Source: Theristus sp. LFF4_11
Lineage: Eukaryota > Nematoda > Chromadorea > Monhysterida > Xyalidae
DNA length: 64,000 nt
Assembly: GCA_030248135.1 (NCBI GenBank)
Contig: JASANC010004740.1
Location: 124,001 to 188,000 of the forward strand
Direction of reading: 5' to 3'
Shown here: positions 47,401-60,105 of the stretch, piece after piece
Layout of the letters: each line of letters opens with the position of its first letter
Position numbering within the stretch: the first letter of the stretch is position 1
Translations under genes and position numbers: made by a program
The notes under the pieces: generated by a model
Told to the model about the DNA's origin: nothing
Database searches by the model: none
The model's input: the letters and a program-made list of their open reading frames with translations, nothing else

Positions 47401-50400
47401 AATCAAATGGCTTTTGCTATTACTGAGAATGCTTGCAATCAAGCTGCTCGACTGCTTGAGTGCCGGCATGGTTCCGTGCAATCAGTGGCTGTTTTCGGCT
47501 ATATTTGGTTGGGCTAATGTCTTCATCGAGAACTGTCCAAAACATTCGTTGGACGTGATTAGTGCCATCGATGAACTATTGCCTGTCGTTGCGGCTGCTA
47601 ACGGTCAACGTCACGTGGGTGGCGCAGCGACAACGGCCAGTGCAACAGCAGCGTCACAGTCAGCGTGCTCCTCGTCCGTTTTGACGAACAATCAACGCTC
47701 AACCGCTGCAATCGGGCAAGTGTCTACCTATACGACGGCGATGGCAGCGACTAGCAGCGGAATCGTTCAGGCCGTTGTTGAATCTGAACACCCATATAAG
47801 CCCGGATCTGTTCTCGTTGAAAAAGTCCAGTTCGATGACTCCGTACAGTTTATGTGCGTTGAGTTTGCGGCCACATGCGGCACGCTGTGCGCACAGGACT
47901 GTCTGCGCATCTACGTTGAAACCGATCAAAGTGAAACGCCTGTGAAAACTGCAAACCTGGCAAACTTCACAAACGCAACTGCCACAGAACAACTGATAAA
48001 TGTCGGGGCATTCAGTGGAGCAAAACAGTGGCCCAGAAAATTCCTCCTGTTGCCCGGTCATTCACTATATTTTGTGTTTGAAACCGTAGCAGCACAAAAC
48101 AATCATTTGCAACAGCTAAACACTGGCCGACCGCATGGTGCTGCAGCGTATGGATATCGATGTGTGGTGTCCGGTTATACGGACTGTCCTGTTGATCCAT
48201 TGGTTCGACTGGAACAAGAACTCACGTGGCTCTGCAGTCATGCGTGCTCATTACTCGTTCGACAGACGTCGCCCACTAGTGAGTTTACTACAGATGTGTG
48301 CCAATTGCATATTGCACTTTGTTTTAGTGGTTTTCAACTATTATTTAGCTCTCATTACTACAAAAACAGTTTTACCAGGTTGGCCACCTGCAGATGAGCG
48401 CAATAGTCAAGCAATCGGTGCTACTGAAGATGACAATCATGAGTTGGTACGCCGTCATGGATCACTGCTTCGAAAAGGTTTCAACTTGTCACACGCACCG
48501 ACAGTTCGTGAAGTTCTCAATGCCACCACGCCACCTCCACTTGTAACATCTGAGTTAAAATTCCTACAAGAGTTTATCACAGCGTCGCCTTCCACAGTGG
48601 CCGGTCGGCTGGCTAGATGGCTTTGTTCAGATCCGTTCGTCGATCTGCACTGTTGCGAATTGAGCTTGAAGGATGATGATTTCATCGTTGGAAGATCGGT
48701 TCAGGTCAGTGCAATTTTGAGCTGATTTTTTGCTAATTTTAATAGAAACATGATATATCTTTTTTAGGTGCTGCTGACTCTGAAAGACCAATATGGCCGT
48801 CTTGCAACAACTACTGACATTTTTGTTGAAGTGACCGTTCGATCCGGTTCGTCGGATTTTGCGTTCCCAAACGCCGAAAATCTTCCATCCCTTTCTAAGC
48901 TACAAAACGACACCTATCAACCGACATATCTAAACAAAGCACGCTACTTGGCTATCAGCATGATGCCCGCGTATTGTGATTATTCATTCGAGGAAATGAG
49001 ACTCGGCTATTTCCGTGATGCAGTACTACGTGAATCTGTAAACATGGCACAGAAAAGAGATGCCACTCTGGTCGGTAGATGGATACCACGACAAGCAGGA
49101 CTGTTTCGATTGGAGTGCCGTCTTGACACGTTCAGGATGCCACAAAGCATTGAGATGCAGGTTCTGCAATTTTATTTCCTGTTGCTTGTTTTCAGATTTC
49201 GCACAACTTCATGCAAAACAGAAAAAGGCTCAGATTGCATGCCAATGAGTGCTTCATTCAGGTTCACAATGACAGTGGAAGCACACAACATCATTCCGTT
49301 GGAAACACGATCTCTAATTCACCACCGTCGCTGTTGTCCAAGCAGTGCACACAAGCAATGAGCAGTCGCAGACGTCTAGCCCACCTATCGCACGCGCGGC
49401 TCGCACTGTGCAAGCCAAATCTGATGACTCGCGGGGTGCGGCTTCGTGCAGCGCCGAGCCTTCAGTCGCAGCCGGTCGGATTCGTGCCACGCGGTTCGAT
49501 TGTGTCCTACATTGAGGAGATTGAAAATGGAGACGGCACGTGGCTCCGTTTAACCGACGAAGCCAGTGTGCTGCATTGTGATAAGCCGAACTTTGCTAGC
49601 CAGGCGTGGTTGATGCAGGTACGACGACTATTTTAGAATTGTTTTTTAAGAATTGTGGTGACAGTTCATGATAGCACAACAATTTTATTTTTCATTCGCA
49701 GCACAACAAGCACGTTGCGACAACATTGGTTGAACGCGACTGTGACGATCAGGGTGACTATGGCGGCTCATCACAATCAGTACTTGTTCAATCCGATGAC
49801 GTTTACACCGCCGTCGGTACGTATGCGTCAAAGAGCATTGCACTCTATGAAGCACCGTCGCTAGAAACAGATGTCAAAGATTTCATGAATGGCAGCGACT
49901 TGATAGCAGTGGACGGTTGGCTGCATAATTCTGATGGGGTAAGCTGTCAACTGTTCGCAAAAAGGAGCATGTGTTGTTGATAATAGATAATGGTGAACTT
50001 TTCATACCATTGCATGTTATGAATATTTTTGTTGGAATAAAGCGAGTTATTTGCAGAATAAACAATGATCGTTCTCAGGTCTGGTTGCGAGTTGCACAGC
50101 GTAACTTGTACTGCCTGGCGCAAGCCGCTGCAGGCGCAGTCTTTTTGGAACGTCGACATTCTCCGGGGTCGGCCAGTGGCACGCAAATCGACACAGACGA
50201 ACGTGGTCGTCCGAAGGCACAAGTACGACATTTAGCCACTAACTCTCTTTCGCATTTGCAGCTGATTCTCTGCGACAACAGGAATTCGTACATGCATGTA
50301 ATTCCGGTACAATTCGGATATGACTTCCAGGTAGTACCAGTGGCGTCAGTAGTAAACGCCCGACCGATTGAGGCAGTCAGTCCATCTGTGGCCGACGCAA

Positions 50401-53400
50401 GCAGGAGTGCGTTTGCTAGTTTTCTTTGGCATCAACGACTTGTGAAAGACGCAACGGTCTGTGCCGCATATCTCCGCTATCATCCGGAACTGCAGCCAGA
50501 TACGGCGCCGCATGTGAGTACAACAAATTTAAATAACAGGTAATCAGCGTGCTAAAAGAAAACTAATTTAATGGTGCTGCTAGGTGTTACCACGATGCGA
50601 CTCGTCCACAATCGTCAACGCCGCCCCTTCAGCTCTTCAACCACTGCTAAAATTGTGGCGTGACATTGACGCGGCCGTGCAGGCAGCTGTGCAGCAACAC
50701 ATTGTCATGCCTAGTCCTCCTGTTGGTCTTGTTTCTCAGGCGCACACTAATCCGCACATGGTTGCATCACAGTCATCTCCACGTTCGACTTTGAATCGGA
50801 ACACTCGAGTTAGCAATCATTTACAGAATGTTTCTTTGAACCTGTTATCTCACTTATCAGAATACAAAGCCGCCGCGTAACATGGAATTGAAGAAACTAA
50901 GCGGGAATCAGATTTTGTTAGAATCAAAATCCCTATATTTTGTGGCTAGATTTTTTTCTTGCAACTGCTAATACTTTTCTCGCGAGCTTTGTATTGTGCT
51001 ACCAAAAGTGTCAGGTTTAAACAAAGTACTCATCATATTATGTTGCTCATTTTACAACATGAATGATTGCCTTTTTATGCAATACAGAATTCCGTAAACG
51101 AAGAACTTTGCGAGTTGTGTGAACAGTTGTATCCGGTGCCAATTTCTACGCACATGCGTGCAGCACACGCCGGCTGTGGTGGACACGCTGCCGGATACGG
51201 ATACAACAGCCTCGGCCGGTATACGTCCGGCTGGTCAGGTATGCGACTTCTTAGGTTTACGAAATTGCACGCATTCAAGTGAAGATCATATTTCTGATTT
51301 TGCAAAGGCCGTTGCGGTGAAGGGGGTCGATCAGGCGCCACGTGGTTCCTGATGTGCCCGGACTGTCGCTTGCGGTATCTGCGTCAAGCACCGAGCGGCG
51401 CAGCGGCTGCCAATTCCGAGCGCAGTCGACGACGACGAGCGGCCTTCATGGGCAGTACAGCCGCATTCGCCTCTGCCGACCAGCGACCGCAGTCCATTAT
51501 CAAACAGAACGCCATGTTTTTGCTCGAACTCAATCCGACCACAGAAGCAAGTGCGCAGGTAGGTACGATTCAGGTCTTTTTGGTCAGGCAAGACAAACGC
51601 GATTGTTTGTTCACTTGCAGAACAATCAGTCGACACACGGAGCCTCTGGAACCGGTGGTGGAGGACGTGGAGGTTGGAAAATAAACTTATTTCCAAGTGT
51701 CGATGCTGCAACCCCGCCAGCTGCTTTCAGTGATTTACAACAACAGGTATAAATTGCTCCAGTCATTTGTTTCTTCTTTTCACGTCCATTGTTTTCCTAC
51801 CAACATGCGGAGCCTGTTTGTGTATTGTGCACAGTACACGTAGCAAGATGTATCACTTCAGCAGACATCAGCAATATCGCTGCACCAGCAGCCAGCAGCG
51901 GCCAGTCCATTGACGGATGCGTCCACACCGTCGCAAGCACCACGACCGAGTCCAACGCATCCTACTGGCAGCCGCTCGCTCGCAACCGCAGCTGCCAGCA
52001 CTTCACACGTATCAGATCCCGGTTAGCATGTCGGTCTCCTAATCACGGCTGCAACAAATGCAATAATACTGCAACATGTGATCGAGACAACATATCTTAT
52101 TTTATTATTAGGCCCCAAACGCCGTGTGTCACTTGCTGGTGGCACAGTTGGACCGTCAACGACCGGATTTGCTGACGCCTTGCCAACGAACGCCACGAAT
52201 CAGTCACACAAGATGACTGGCAGTTTTTCACAGCGTCCACCAAAACACCCAACTGCTCAAGCTGTCGGCGGGAATGCTACTTCGAGTACTCCTTTTGGCA
52301 CTTTGACCTCGAGTCCCTCCGTGACGCTGCAAACATTGACGTCGCAGTTTGAAGTGGCTCGTAGCTCCGTTTCAGTGGTACTGCAACAGCCAGTTATGGT
52401 GTTTCTGATTCAGGTTATTTTTGTTTCACCAGCTTATTGGTGTGTCATTTATTTCTGCTTGCTCAACTTGTTGCGCTAGTACAGCTGCAAGTACATGAGC
52501 TGTCCTTTCAGCACCATAATCTCAAATCGCTACGACAACTTATGCGAACGGCGTCTCACAGAGCTGTGTTGTTCACACAGGTTTTCCGCGTTTGGAACTG
52601 GCTACTGAGGTTTGTCGTTTCTTCAATCGTACCACTGTTAAAATTTATTTGCCAAACATTTTCAGATTGGTGTCGTCGGAAACAAGTGTGGGTGATATAA
52701 TTTGGCACTATATCACAGCGATGTCTTCGTTCAACAACCTGCTAGACCAACAACAAATACAAGCCGAAGGTGCACTATTTGCCTGTTGTGACAGTCAAGT
52801 CACCCTCTTACCGCATCCGTGGCGTCTGACACTGCTTGCAGGGCCGCTTTGTCAACGAATGATAACCGAGTTCCATGGATTTTTGTACACAGTCAGTTTG
52901 AACGTTTATTATGTTTGATATTCTGAAACAAACCATGAGATTACGAAAACTCATTGAGCGTACGATTTCAGGTTTCGGTAATTCTGCGAAGCGTTGACGT
53001 GTCCCCGTATTTACGTCGACTGTGCTTCCGCGCATGGACCTTCCAATTAACCATTCATGAACAAGATTTGCTAATGTTGACATGCAACATTCTCTCGTGT
53101 GTTGCTGAAACGCTGGCACAGTCTTGCAATGCCGCTTCTAGTCCACAGAGCAACTTGGCACTTCCGCCTTCCGCAGTGGCAGCGATTCGCGCAAATGTTG
53201 GCGTTGATCAACAAAACAGGCCATGGGTGCCTTCAGCGGAAACGAAGACTTTTCTGGACGTTTCGGGTGAGACCTTCATTTCGCAATAAAACGCTCATAT
53301 CCAGTGTTCGCAATTGATTTATGGGATATGAAGAGAATGAATAACCGTTGCTTGCAGGCCATGTTCAACTGGACGCAAGTAGCAGGCGTGCCATGGCACA

Positions 53401-56400
53401 ATGTCTTTTTGATGGAAGTTTGGAGACATTTTGGGAAAGTGGCGACGACAACAAAAATCGGCTCAAACAGCTGACGTTGACGTGGCAGCCTGAAACAGTG
53501 GACTGCAGATTTTTGTTTGTCTACGTTGACAATCGACAAGATGAGGCGCAACGAGTATTGCAGGTGCAAAAACAGTTCTCAGTTGTGAAAAGCCAGCTCT
53601 TAAAGTCTTCAAAAGTCAATTGGTACAGGTACAAGTCTCAGCTGTCGATCAGCCCTTAACCAGTCATGCCACTTCAAAAAAGCACCAGCATCAAAACCAA
53701 CAACAACCCCGAACACACATCGGTTGGCACAGCATCGATACCAGCTTCGTGGGCTGGCTTCGGTACTCTGTGAAAAATGCTCAATCAGTTGTAGTGAGTG
53801 CAAATATATTCTTCTGATGTTGGTTTATGTTTATTATTTATGTTTATTATTCATGGATTTTATTTTATGGTGTTCACATTTAGATTGAACTTCGTGGCGC
53901 TGAGTATGTGCGTATACGCGCCCTTCGTGTTCACGGCCGTATAAGACCCCAACAAGAAGTGGGCGGTGCTGCGATGTCGTCTAGTATAACAAACAGGGCT
54001 CCCGCTTGCACCCCTGCTAATAACGAGAACATTGGAGGTCCACTTAAACCGTCACCTTCACATCAACTTCAGTTCTCAGTTGTGCAATCAGATGCGTTTG
54101 CACTGTTTCAAACGATAGCTTCACAAGTGTTCAACGAGGAGTTCAGTCAGCACCAATCGGGCACATTGAGACACCAGGTGTGTTCTCGCTTTTGTTAACT
54201 CACCCGCCACATCATATACTACTTGTTGACTAAATGTGTAATTTTTATTATTAACAATATTTTCGTATCTTTCTGCTGCTGAAAAAGACAGGATCGAAGC
54301 ATTATTCAGGTACTGGACATGCTATTCAGCCGTGTCCAGCTGCAACCGCTGCAAACATACGTCTGCGCACAAGTGGTGACTGCCATCGAAAAGGAGGTGG
54401 CTTCGTTGCGCGACCAGGCGAAACGAAACTACTCATACTGTTGTGGTATAAATGCAGCTTTTGAAACTTTTTGAAACCTAGCAGTCGGGCACTGTGATAG
54501 TTTGAACGCTATGTCCACTTTTTTTCGCAGGCTTGTTAGTGATGCTGACAAAAATCTGTCAAGCCCGGTGTGCACAAGAAGTGTTCACTCAGCGAGTTGC
54601 TCTGATGCCCGCCTTGACCGAGTTGCTCTTGTTTTCAGCATCTGTTGTCCAGTGTCAAGTGCTCGATACAATTGAAAAGGTTTGATTTTTTTTCTAAGAG
54701 AGAATATTTACCTTAACCAACCATATTTCGGCAATTTCATATTTTTCATATTTGCGTTATACGATTTTTAGGTATTGCCATGTTTTGACGCCAGTTTGAC
54801 CGACGTTAAAAGCACCGTTCAAAATATGCTCGCCGTCATAGCGAAAGTAGTCAATATACAAGTTAGACAACGAACGACACACACTGTTACCAGTGAGTAT
54901 TTCTTGAGCCGTAAAACCAAAAATCCGCTTCACGTTTTCCTTGTTTTAAGGTACTAACATGAGCGCCGCGGTCAACAATGCACCGTTACTCTGGCGCATG
55001 GAGAAAGCCTGCTCAGCTGATATAGCGCGTCTAGTCCGTAAAACGCTTTCTGACGTTGCTAGCGGAGTCTATGGACCAGTCTGGAGCGATGCCGTTCGCA
55101 TGGAAATTGCGAATCACATGATGAATTTAACGACGGTCGCGACAGAAGCAAGGTTCTAGGACCCCTTATTTCTGCATCTGAATATCGTTGCAATTTTGAC
55201 GATATATGCATCAAACTGTGCTTTGCAGAAATCAATCAATTCTGCATTCACCTCGGTTCTGGCTAGCGATGTCCGCTCTATCTGTGTTGCTAGACCGAAG
55301 CTGGCTTGAGTACTCGCCCACCTGGAAAGCACAGGTTTTGAAATCGCAGCAAGCGCCTGTGCAACTGTGTGAAAATCACGATGACGGTCAGTTCTCAACA
55401 TTTTGAGCAATTCAGATAATCAAACCATGTCAAATTCAAATGACTCAACTGACAACAACTTCTACAGGCAAGACTGTGGCGACAGTCTGTTGCGAAGTGT
55501 GTCAACTAACTTTGTGTCGCGAATGTTACACGGTACTGCATTTAAGTCGCAGAAATCGTTCGCATGGCATTCAGGTCATAGCACCCAGCAATGAGTGCCC
55601 GGAAATCAATATCAATGAGGGTATTTTGATCTACTTTATTAGTTTTCATTAGTTATTATTATCTTTTCGTATGAAGGAGGCGGAATAATGTTAAATGATG
55701 TATGGAAAAGCCGCACTGCTGAAAAGTTGTTTCGCGCCCGAGCGCAGTTTGAATACAAAATGCAATGTAAAAAAATTTATTTTGTGAGAAAAGATCCTGA
55801 TTAGTTTTTCCCAATTTCTTGCACAAATCTGCTGTCAGAATCTTTTAAGTTTTGCTGATTTCAAATTGCCGCGCAGCCATGAAACATTTTCTCTATCTGT
55901 ACGTGCAAACGCATATTGGGTCACGTTTAATAAGAAAGATAATACTAGTATTTATCTACTTTTTCATATATTAAATGCATTCACGGCGAACTTTCATTCA
56001 TTTCTGCAGGCTGTGCACGACTGCGTCTTCCATGGGTGCTGATATTGTTCGACTCCAACAGTCAGAACGGCATGGTGGAATTTCTGTCTGCTGCTGGTGA
56101 CCTACTGAGCTCATTGAGCCGTGCTGTGGCGGCTGCGTCTGTCAATAACAACTACGATGAGCCGGGTGCATCTAGCGGTCAGCATCATTCAACATTTCCT
56201 CCTGCAACCGATGTGATCGCGCAACAGACATGTTGTCGTTTTTGCGGTAATCCGACGTCGTCGCCCTTGTCTCAGGTTTATAAGATCTAACGAAAAAATT
56301 ATTAAACGTTAGGTTAATTCTGACCGCAACCTGAAGATTCTGATTTTCACCTTTCTTTACATAGGTCTGTGATCACGTGGAGTGTCGTGATCTATTAACC

Positions 56401-58408
56401 ACTGCTTGCCTGAAAACTCATGCCGTATGTGGTCATTCTTGTGGTGGTGTGGCCGGTGAACAACGCTGTCTTCCGTGCATGCATTGTCATATTGATGAAT
56501 CGTTGAAACAAGTATGTATGCTAAATATTATTGATTGAACGGTTTTTGATATGCTACAATGTATGAAGACAATAAGTTATTATTTTTTAATCCATTTACT
56601 CAGGACGCAGACGATTTGTGCGTCATATGTTTCACGGATCGTTTGGGTGCTGCCCCCGCCGTACAACTTGGCTGTGGACATGTGTTCCATTTTCACTGTT
56701 TGAAAACAACATTAGCAAGACGGTGGCCGGGTCCGCGAATTACGTTCAATTTTATGCGATGCCCGTTATGTCAGGTTCTAGTTGTTTTAACATTTTTGTA
56801 AACCTTAATAAAGAATTACCATAATCAGTACCGAAGATGAGGGAGTGGGGTGTACGTACCCTCCTTAGCAAGAAGTTGTGCCCTGTGGGGAGGGCTGGGG
56901 TGGTTGGGGATCCCGTGACGCCCACCCCCCCTAAACCCGGACCCCTCGTGGGTATCCCTTACCCCCTTTACAACACGGAACCCCCTACCCACGTGGGTAC
57001 CCACCCCACTCTCAAAATGTTCCCAAATCACACATTTTTGCTCAAAAATTTACAAATATTTATTCAAAAATCATGATTTTTCGGTTCTTAAGTGCGTAAT
57101 ATGCATTAAATAGAAGGTTATTTAGTCTTACAAACAATTATTTTAACGATTTTTTATAGCGTTTTTCATTGAAAATTTTACAAAAAACTGAGGGGAGTGG
57201 AGGGGGGGGGGTGCACCCCCTAAACCGATGACCATCTGGTGCACCACCTAGCAGGCGACCGGCAGGTTCCACTTAACCCCCCCCCCCACAAAAATGGGAA
57301 TCCACTACCTAAAATGTCTGTCATCTTCGGTACTGTTACCATTTCGTTTTTTTTGCCCGTACCCAAAGAAGTCGTTCTAAAACGTGTGTGCAAGCAAACT
57401 AATCGTGTCCGTAATGCATTAAGATAGCACACACGACACTTCTAAATCGCGTGGCAATTTCAACTGTCGTGTCCGTGCGTGCGCACAAAAAGCTGATTGC
57501 TTAATGCACCAGAAGCAAAACTATTGATGTTCTGCTTGGTCTTCATTTTCTTCGGGAACAGGGCCGTTGTTCATTTACGCGTGAAAATTTACAAGCTTCG
57601 ATGCAGTTGCAAATGGAACACCCAAGTCTCGATGATCACTTGATGGCGCTGCGCCAAATTTACGAAGATGTCCGTGCCAAGGCCCGTCTTCGACTCGGAT
57701 ACGACGGACTAGAACGTTGTGCAGCAGTAACCACTGAGGGCAGTTCGTTCTATGATAAACCCGTCGAATACGCAATGGATCATTACGTCTATGTTATGTG
57801 TCATAAATGCAACCGGGCGTACTTTGGTGGCGAAGCACAGTGTCAACAGGTTTGCATCAACGAAAATAGTCGATGGGTTAAGCGAATGATTTTGTAATGT
57901 TGTGCGTCTGCAAGATGTATCCCTCCAGGCCCTCGGTACCTCACAGTACAACCCAGAAGAACTTGTATGTGGCGCATGCTCCAACGTGGTTGGCGGCCAG
58001 ATCTGCGCTCGACATGGCTCCGAGTATCTCGAATATAAATGCCGCTATTGCTGCTCGATTGCTGTGTATTTTTGGTAAGTTTTGTGTTGTTCGCTAACTA
58101 TTCAGCGGAGAAAGAGCAGACATTTGTTTTTTAAACTATCTTCTGACACTGTATGATTCTGTCCTGACACAATTACATGCTGACAACTTTCAACATTCAG
58201 CTTCGGCAGCACTCATTTCTGCGCACCGTGTCACGATGATTTTCAAAGACTATTGGCGATTCCAAAAGACCGCTTGGCTAAATGCCCAGTGGCACCAAAG
58301 TCGATCCAACTAGACGGCGACGTATGTCCGCTAAAAGTGCAACATCCACCGACAGGCGAAGAATGCGCACTTGGATGCGGCATCTGCCGTAATATCAGCA
58401 CTTTTTGA
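38482..58408 (+). CDS. MYCBP2: MYCBP2/Highwire/RPM-1 (PHR) E3 ubiquitin ligase
   Basis: About 48 exons give roughly 4,300-4,400 residues, close to the human length. Checked exons include 38482-38709, 38836-38972, 39398-39777, 40401-40773, 41842-42411, 46053-48278 (the largest), 48768-49160, 49196-49618, 56604-56773, 57562-57849, 57929-58074 and 58201-58408. I did not solve the join near 50876-51088.
Modules in order: RCC1-like repeats, two PHR domains, filamin-like and SH3-like segments, a zinc-finger block ([19 protein letters not shown]), a DOC domain ([17 protein letters not shown]), a B-box, RING, and a tandem-cysteine end ([13 protein letters not shown] then stop). In known animals this cytoplasmic ligase limits synapse growth and axon regeneration by targeting DLK/MAP3K signalling, working with FSN-1/FBXO45. 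The start ATG sits in caaaATGG. TEs lie in at least three introns. Confidence 0.97.
39398..44098 (+). other. PHR protein: N-terminal and RCC1-like region
   Basis: Exons 3-13 of the PHR gene. After a helical N-terminal part ([13 protein letters not shown]), RCC1-type blades can be read: [19 protein letters not shown], then [53 protein letters not shown] and [15 protein letters not shown] cysteine cluster lies between blades ([12 protein letters not shown], then [19 protein letters not shown]), as in the vertebrate and fly proteins. This region inhibits adenylyl cyclase and binds partners in other animals (family knowledge). Confidence 0.9.
42555..42725. repeat. dispersed intronic repeat (also at 55670-55870)
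   Basis: The text aaaggaggcgg, followed by aatgatgcgtggaaaagccg and tgtttcgcgcccga, recurs at about 55672-55870 with substitutions. Both copies lie in introns of the PHR gene in the same orientation. Downstream at about 42750-43015 is a plus-strand stretch resembling the tail of a transposase ([18 protein letters not shown], then a Glu/Asp/Asn-rich end), so the repeat may belong to a decayed DNA transposon. Confidence 0.55.
45473..45741. repeat. 269-bp MITE, TA target site (copy 2)
   Basis: The inverted counterpart of 1931-2198 is flanked by TA (45471-45472 and 45742-45743), with termini CGGAATAGCCGAG and ccgaataaacaag type inverted repeats. It sits in the PHR-gene intron 45456-46052. Length equality with copy 1 (268 against 269) supports a defined element. 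Confidence 0.75.
45960..46030 (-). repeat. tRNA-like sequence, possible SINE head or tRNA pseudogene
   Basis: On the minus strand the text reads like a tRNA gene. There is an A-box-like TGGCCTTGGTGG, a hairpin AGACTCTTGTCT where the anticodon arm would be (loop too short), and a degenerate B-box GTTCGAGAAATC. The anticodon loop and B-box depart from consensus, so it is unlikely to be a functional tRNA. A tRNA-derived SINE or pseudogene in the PHR intron is the better reading. Confidence 0.4.
55672..55945. repeat. composite of two dispersed repeats in a PHR intron
   Basis: Positions 55672-55850 match the repeat at 42555-42725. The following 55855-55945 match the right half of the repeat at 14130-14340 (aaattgccgcg, then gtgcaaacgcat...gggtcacg). 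Two unrelated or adjoining families therefore abut here. Confidence 0.6.
56827..57341. repeat. diverged CAGTACCG element in PHR intron
   Basis: The left end cagtaccgaagatg is matched by catcttcggtactg at 57328-57341. G- and C-rich stretches flank an AT-rich core containing aaaaatcatgattttt and a block like that of the 29494-30792 element, but much diverged. It sits between the RING exon and the first tandem-cysteine exon. Confidence 0.65.
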
Positions 58409-60105
58409 GTCGATCGAAAACATTCTGCTTGGATTTCTTTGGTTTTTGCGTAATGTTTCCACAAAAGTGCATCTTTTAACTTGCATTACAGTGCTCTTCT
58501 ACATTGTATGTTTGATTTTTTAGTCGTTGCATGCAGCTTCGCAGGTTGTGCGAGCTACAAAATAATATCACAAGAATATTGTAGCTGTACACAATAACGG
58601 CTTCTCGGGTGTCATACTCGTCGTGAACTGAATCTCACTGCATTGATACTGATGCGATATGATATGCTGACCATGGGTTGCGATTCTTTTGTCGCAAAAC
58701 ATTCCATTCCAGTCCAATGACAGGTACAGGTATTATTTCTGGTAATATTAACTGTGCTGCTGAGTTTTCCATTTAATGTATCACTAGCCTTTTGACCCAT
58801 GCCGTTGGCCCGGTTTAACAGACATTTGCTACAGAATATTATTTTAACCCGTCACTTTTTGCTCTGAATACAGAGCTGGCGAAAAAAGAAAGAACGGGAT
58901 CGGAGTCGCAATGAGCCATATTTCGCCACAAATGGGGTGTTTGTTCAATTTTAAGCAAGCCCCATACATTTATTCTTCTTACTATAATTCAACGTTTTGT
59001 GCGCCAATTCAAACTGCAAAAAAGTGACACGTACAGTACGCACATGACAGACAAATTGCATTTTTAATATAATAGATAACTAGAAAATTGACCCTTGTGT
59101 AGATGAAGCCAAGCCTTTTTGGTGAAACGAAATTGAATAAAACAGACAAAAAGAAACGTTTTCTAAACGCAGTTTAAAAACGATTTGACGAATAGAGCAA
59201 GCTGCAGATCACACATGAAGCGATGTTGATCACTTTTTCATTGTTTTTCGAATGAAATTTAAAATGAAAATGAGAAGAATTGAAACTATAAAAAATAATC
59301 TATTGAATGATGACTGAATCTACGACAGCTTTGCCTTGGGCTGCGGACTGACACCGCGAGTGACACTGTTTTTGCGGTTTCGCCCGGTAAGCAAATATCG
59401 CGGCAGCCCAAGGCTGGGAGCGCACCGCACAGTCTCAAAAAGTAATTCGTGTGCCAAGGGTGGTAATGGGCTGGTGGCATCACGAAACATCGGCCAGCAC
59501 GCGTTTTTAACAAATATTCTTGGGTTTGCTTGTGTTTGGTTTCAACTGTTGTTGAACATCGTTTTTATGCATATATGCGTGGCCACAATCCAATCTAAGC
59601 ATGACTGAATCTGAACAACAGAAATAGCAAGATGTGACATGTGGACGGACAACAAATTTTGAAAAAATATAGACACAACTACAATCTTAGTATAATAGAT
59701 TGTTTGAACCACAATTTTGCATGATTTGAATTTGATTTTTGTTTGGTACTGAATTTTGTTTCACTGAATTCGCAACAGTTTTTGATTGCTTAAGATTCAT
59801 TTGCTGTGCATATTTGTCATTTGTGTGCTGCTTTTGTATCCAATGCATCTTTTGCAATTCTTTTTGTCATTCCATGCATATTGCAAGTTTTGGTTGTGGT
59901 AGCTTTTTATGATGACTGAACGATATGCTACTTTTAAATAAACACATAACAAAACGATGGCTTTGGCTTTAGTAAACAAAATTGAACTGGTGTATCATGT
60001 TGCTTTGGATGTGTTCCATGGCGTATTTTTGAAGAGAGAACAGAAATACTTAAAGCAACAGAGAAATAGCTTTTGACACACAGCAATCAGAAAAGAAGAC
60101 GAAAG
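58409..60105. other. intergenic between PHR and ITPA genes
   Basis: AT-rich DNA. A moderately GC-rich patch at about 59320-59500 is open on both strands but has no supporting splice structure or known peptide. Otherwise nothing is seen. Confidence 0.45.

Larger units (their letters stand above)
55470..58408 (+). other. PHR protein: B-box, RING and tandem-cysteine catalytic region
   Basis: A B-box-like exon (55470-55618, [19 protein letters not shown]) and a cysteine-rich exon (56366-56512, [17 protein letters not shown]) precede the RING exon 56604-56773. The RING has [16 protein letters not shown] and CPLC, a C3H2C3 pattern. The last three exons hold the tandem-cysteine module ([40 protein letters not shown]). 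In human MYCBP2 this module relays ubiquitin between two cysteines and esterifies threonine. The surrounding cysteines are all kept here, so activity is likely retained. Confidence 0.93.
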
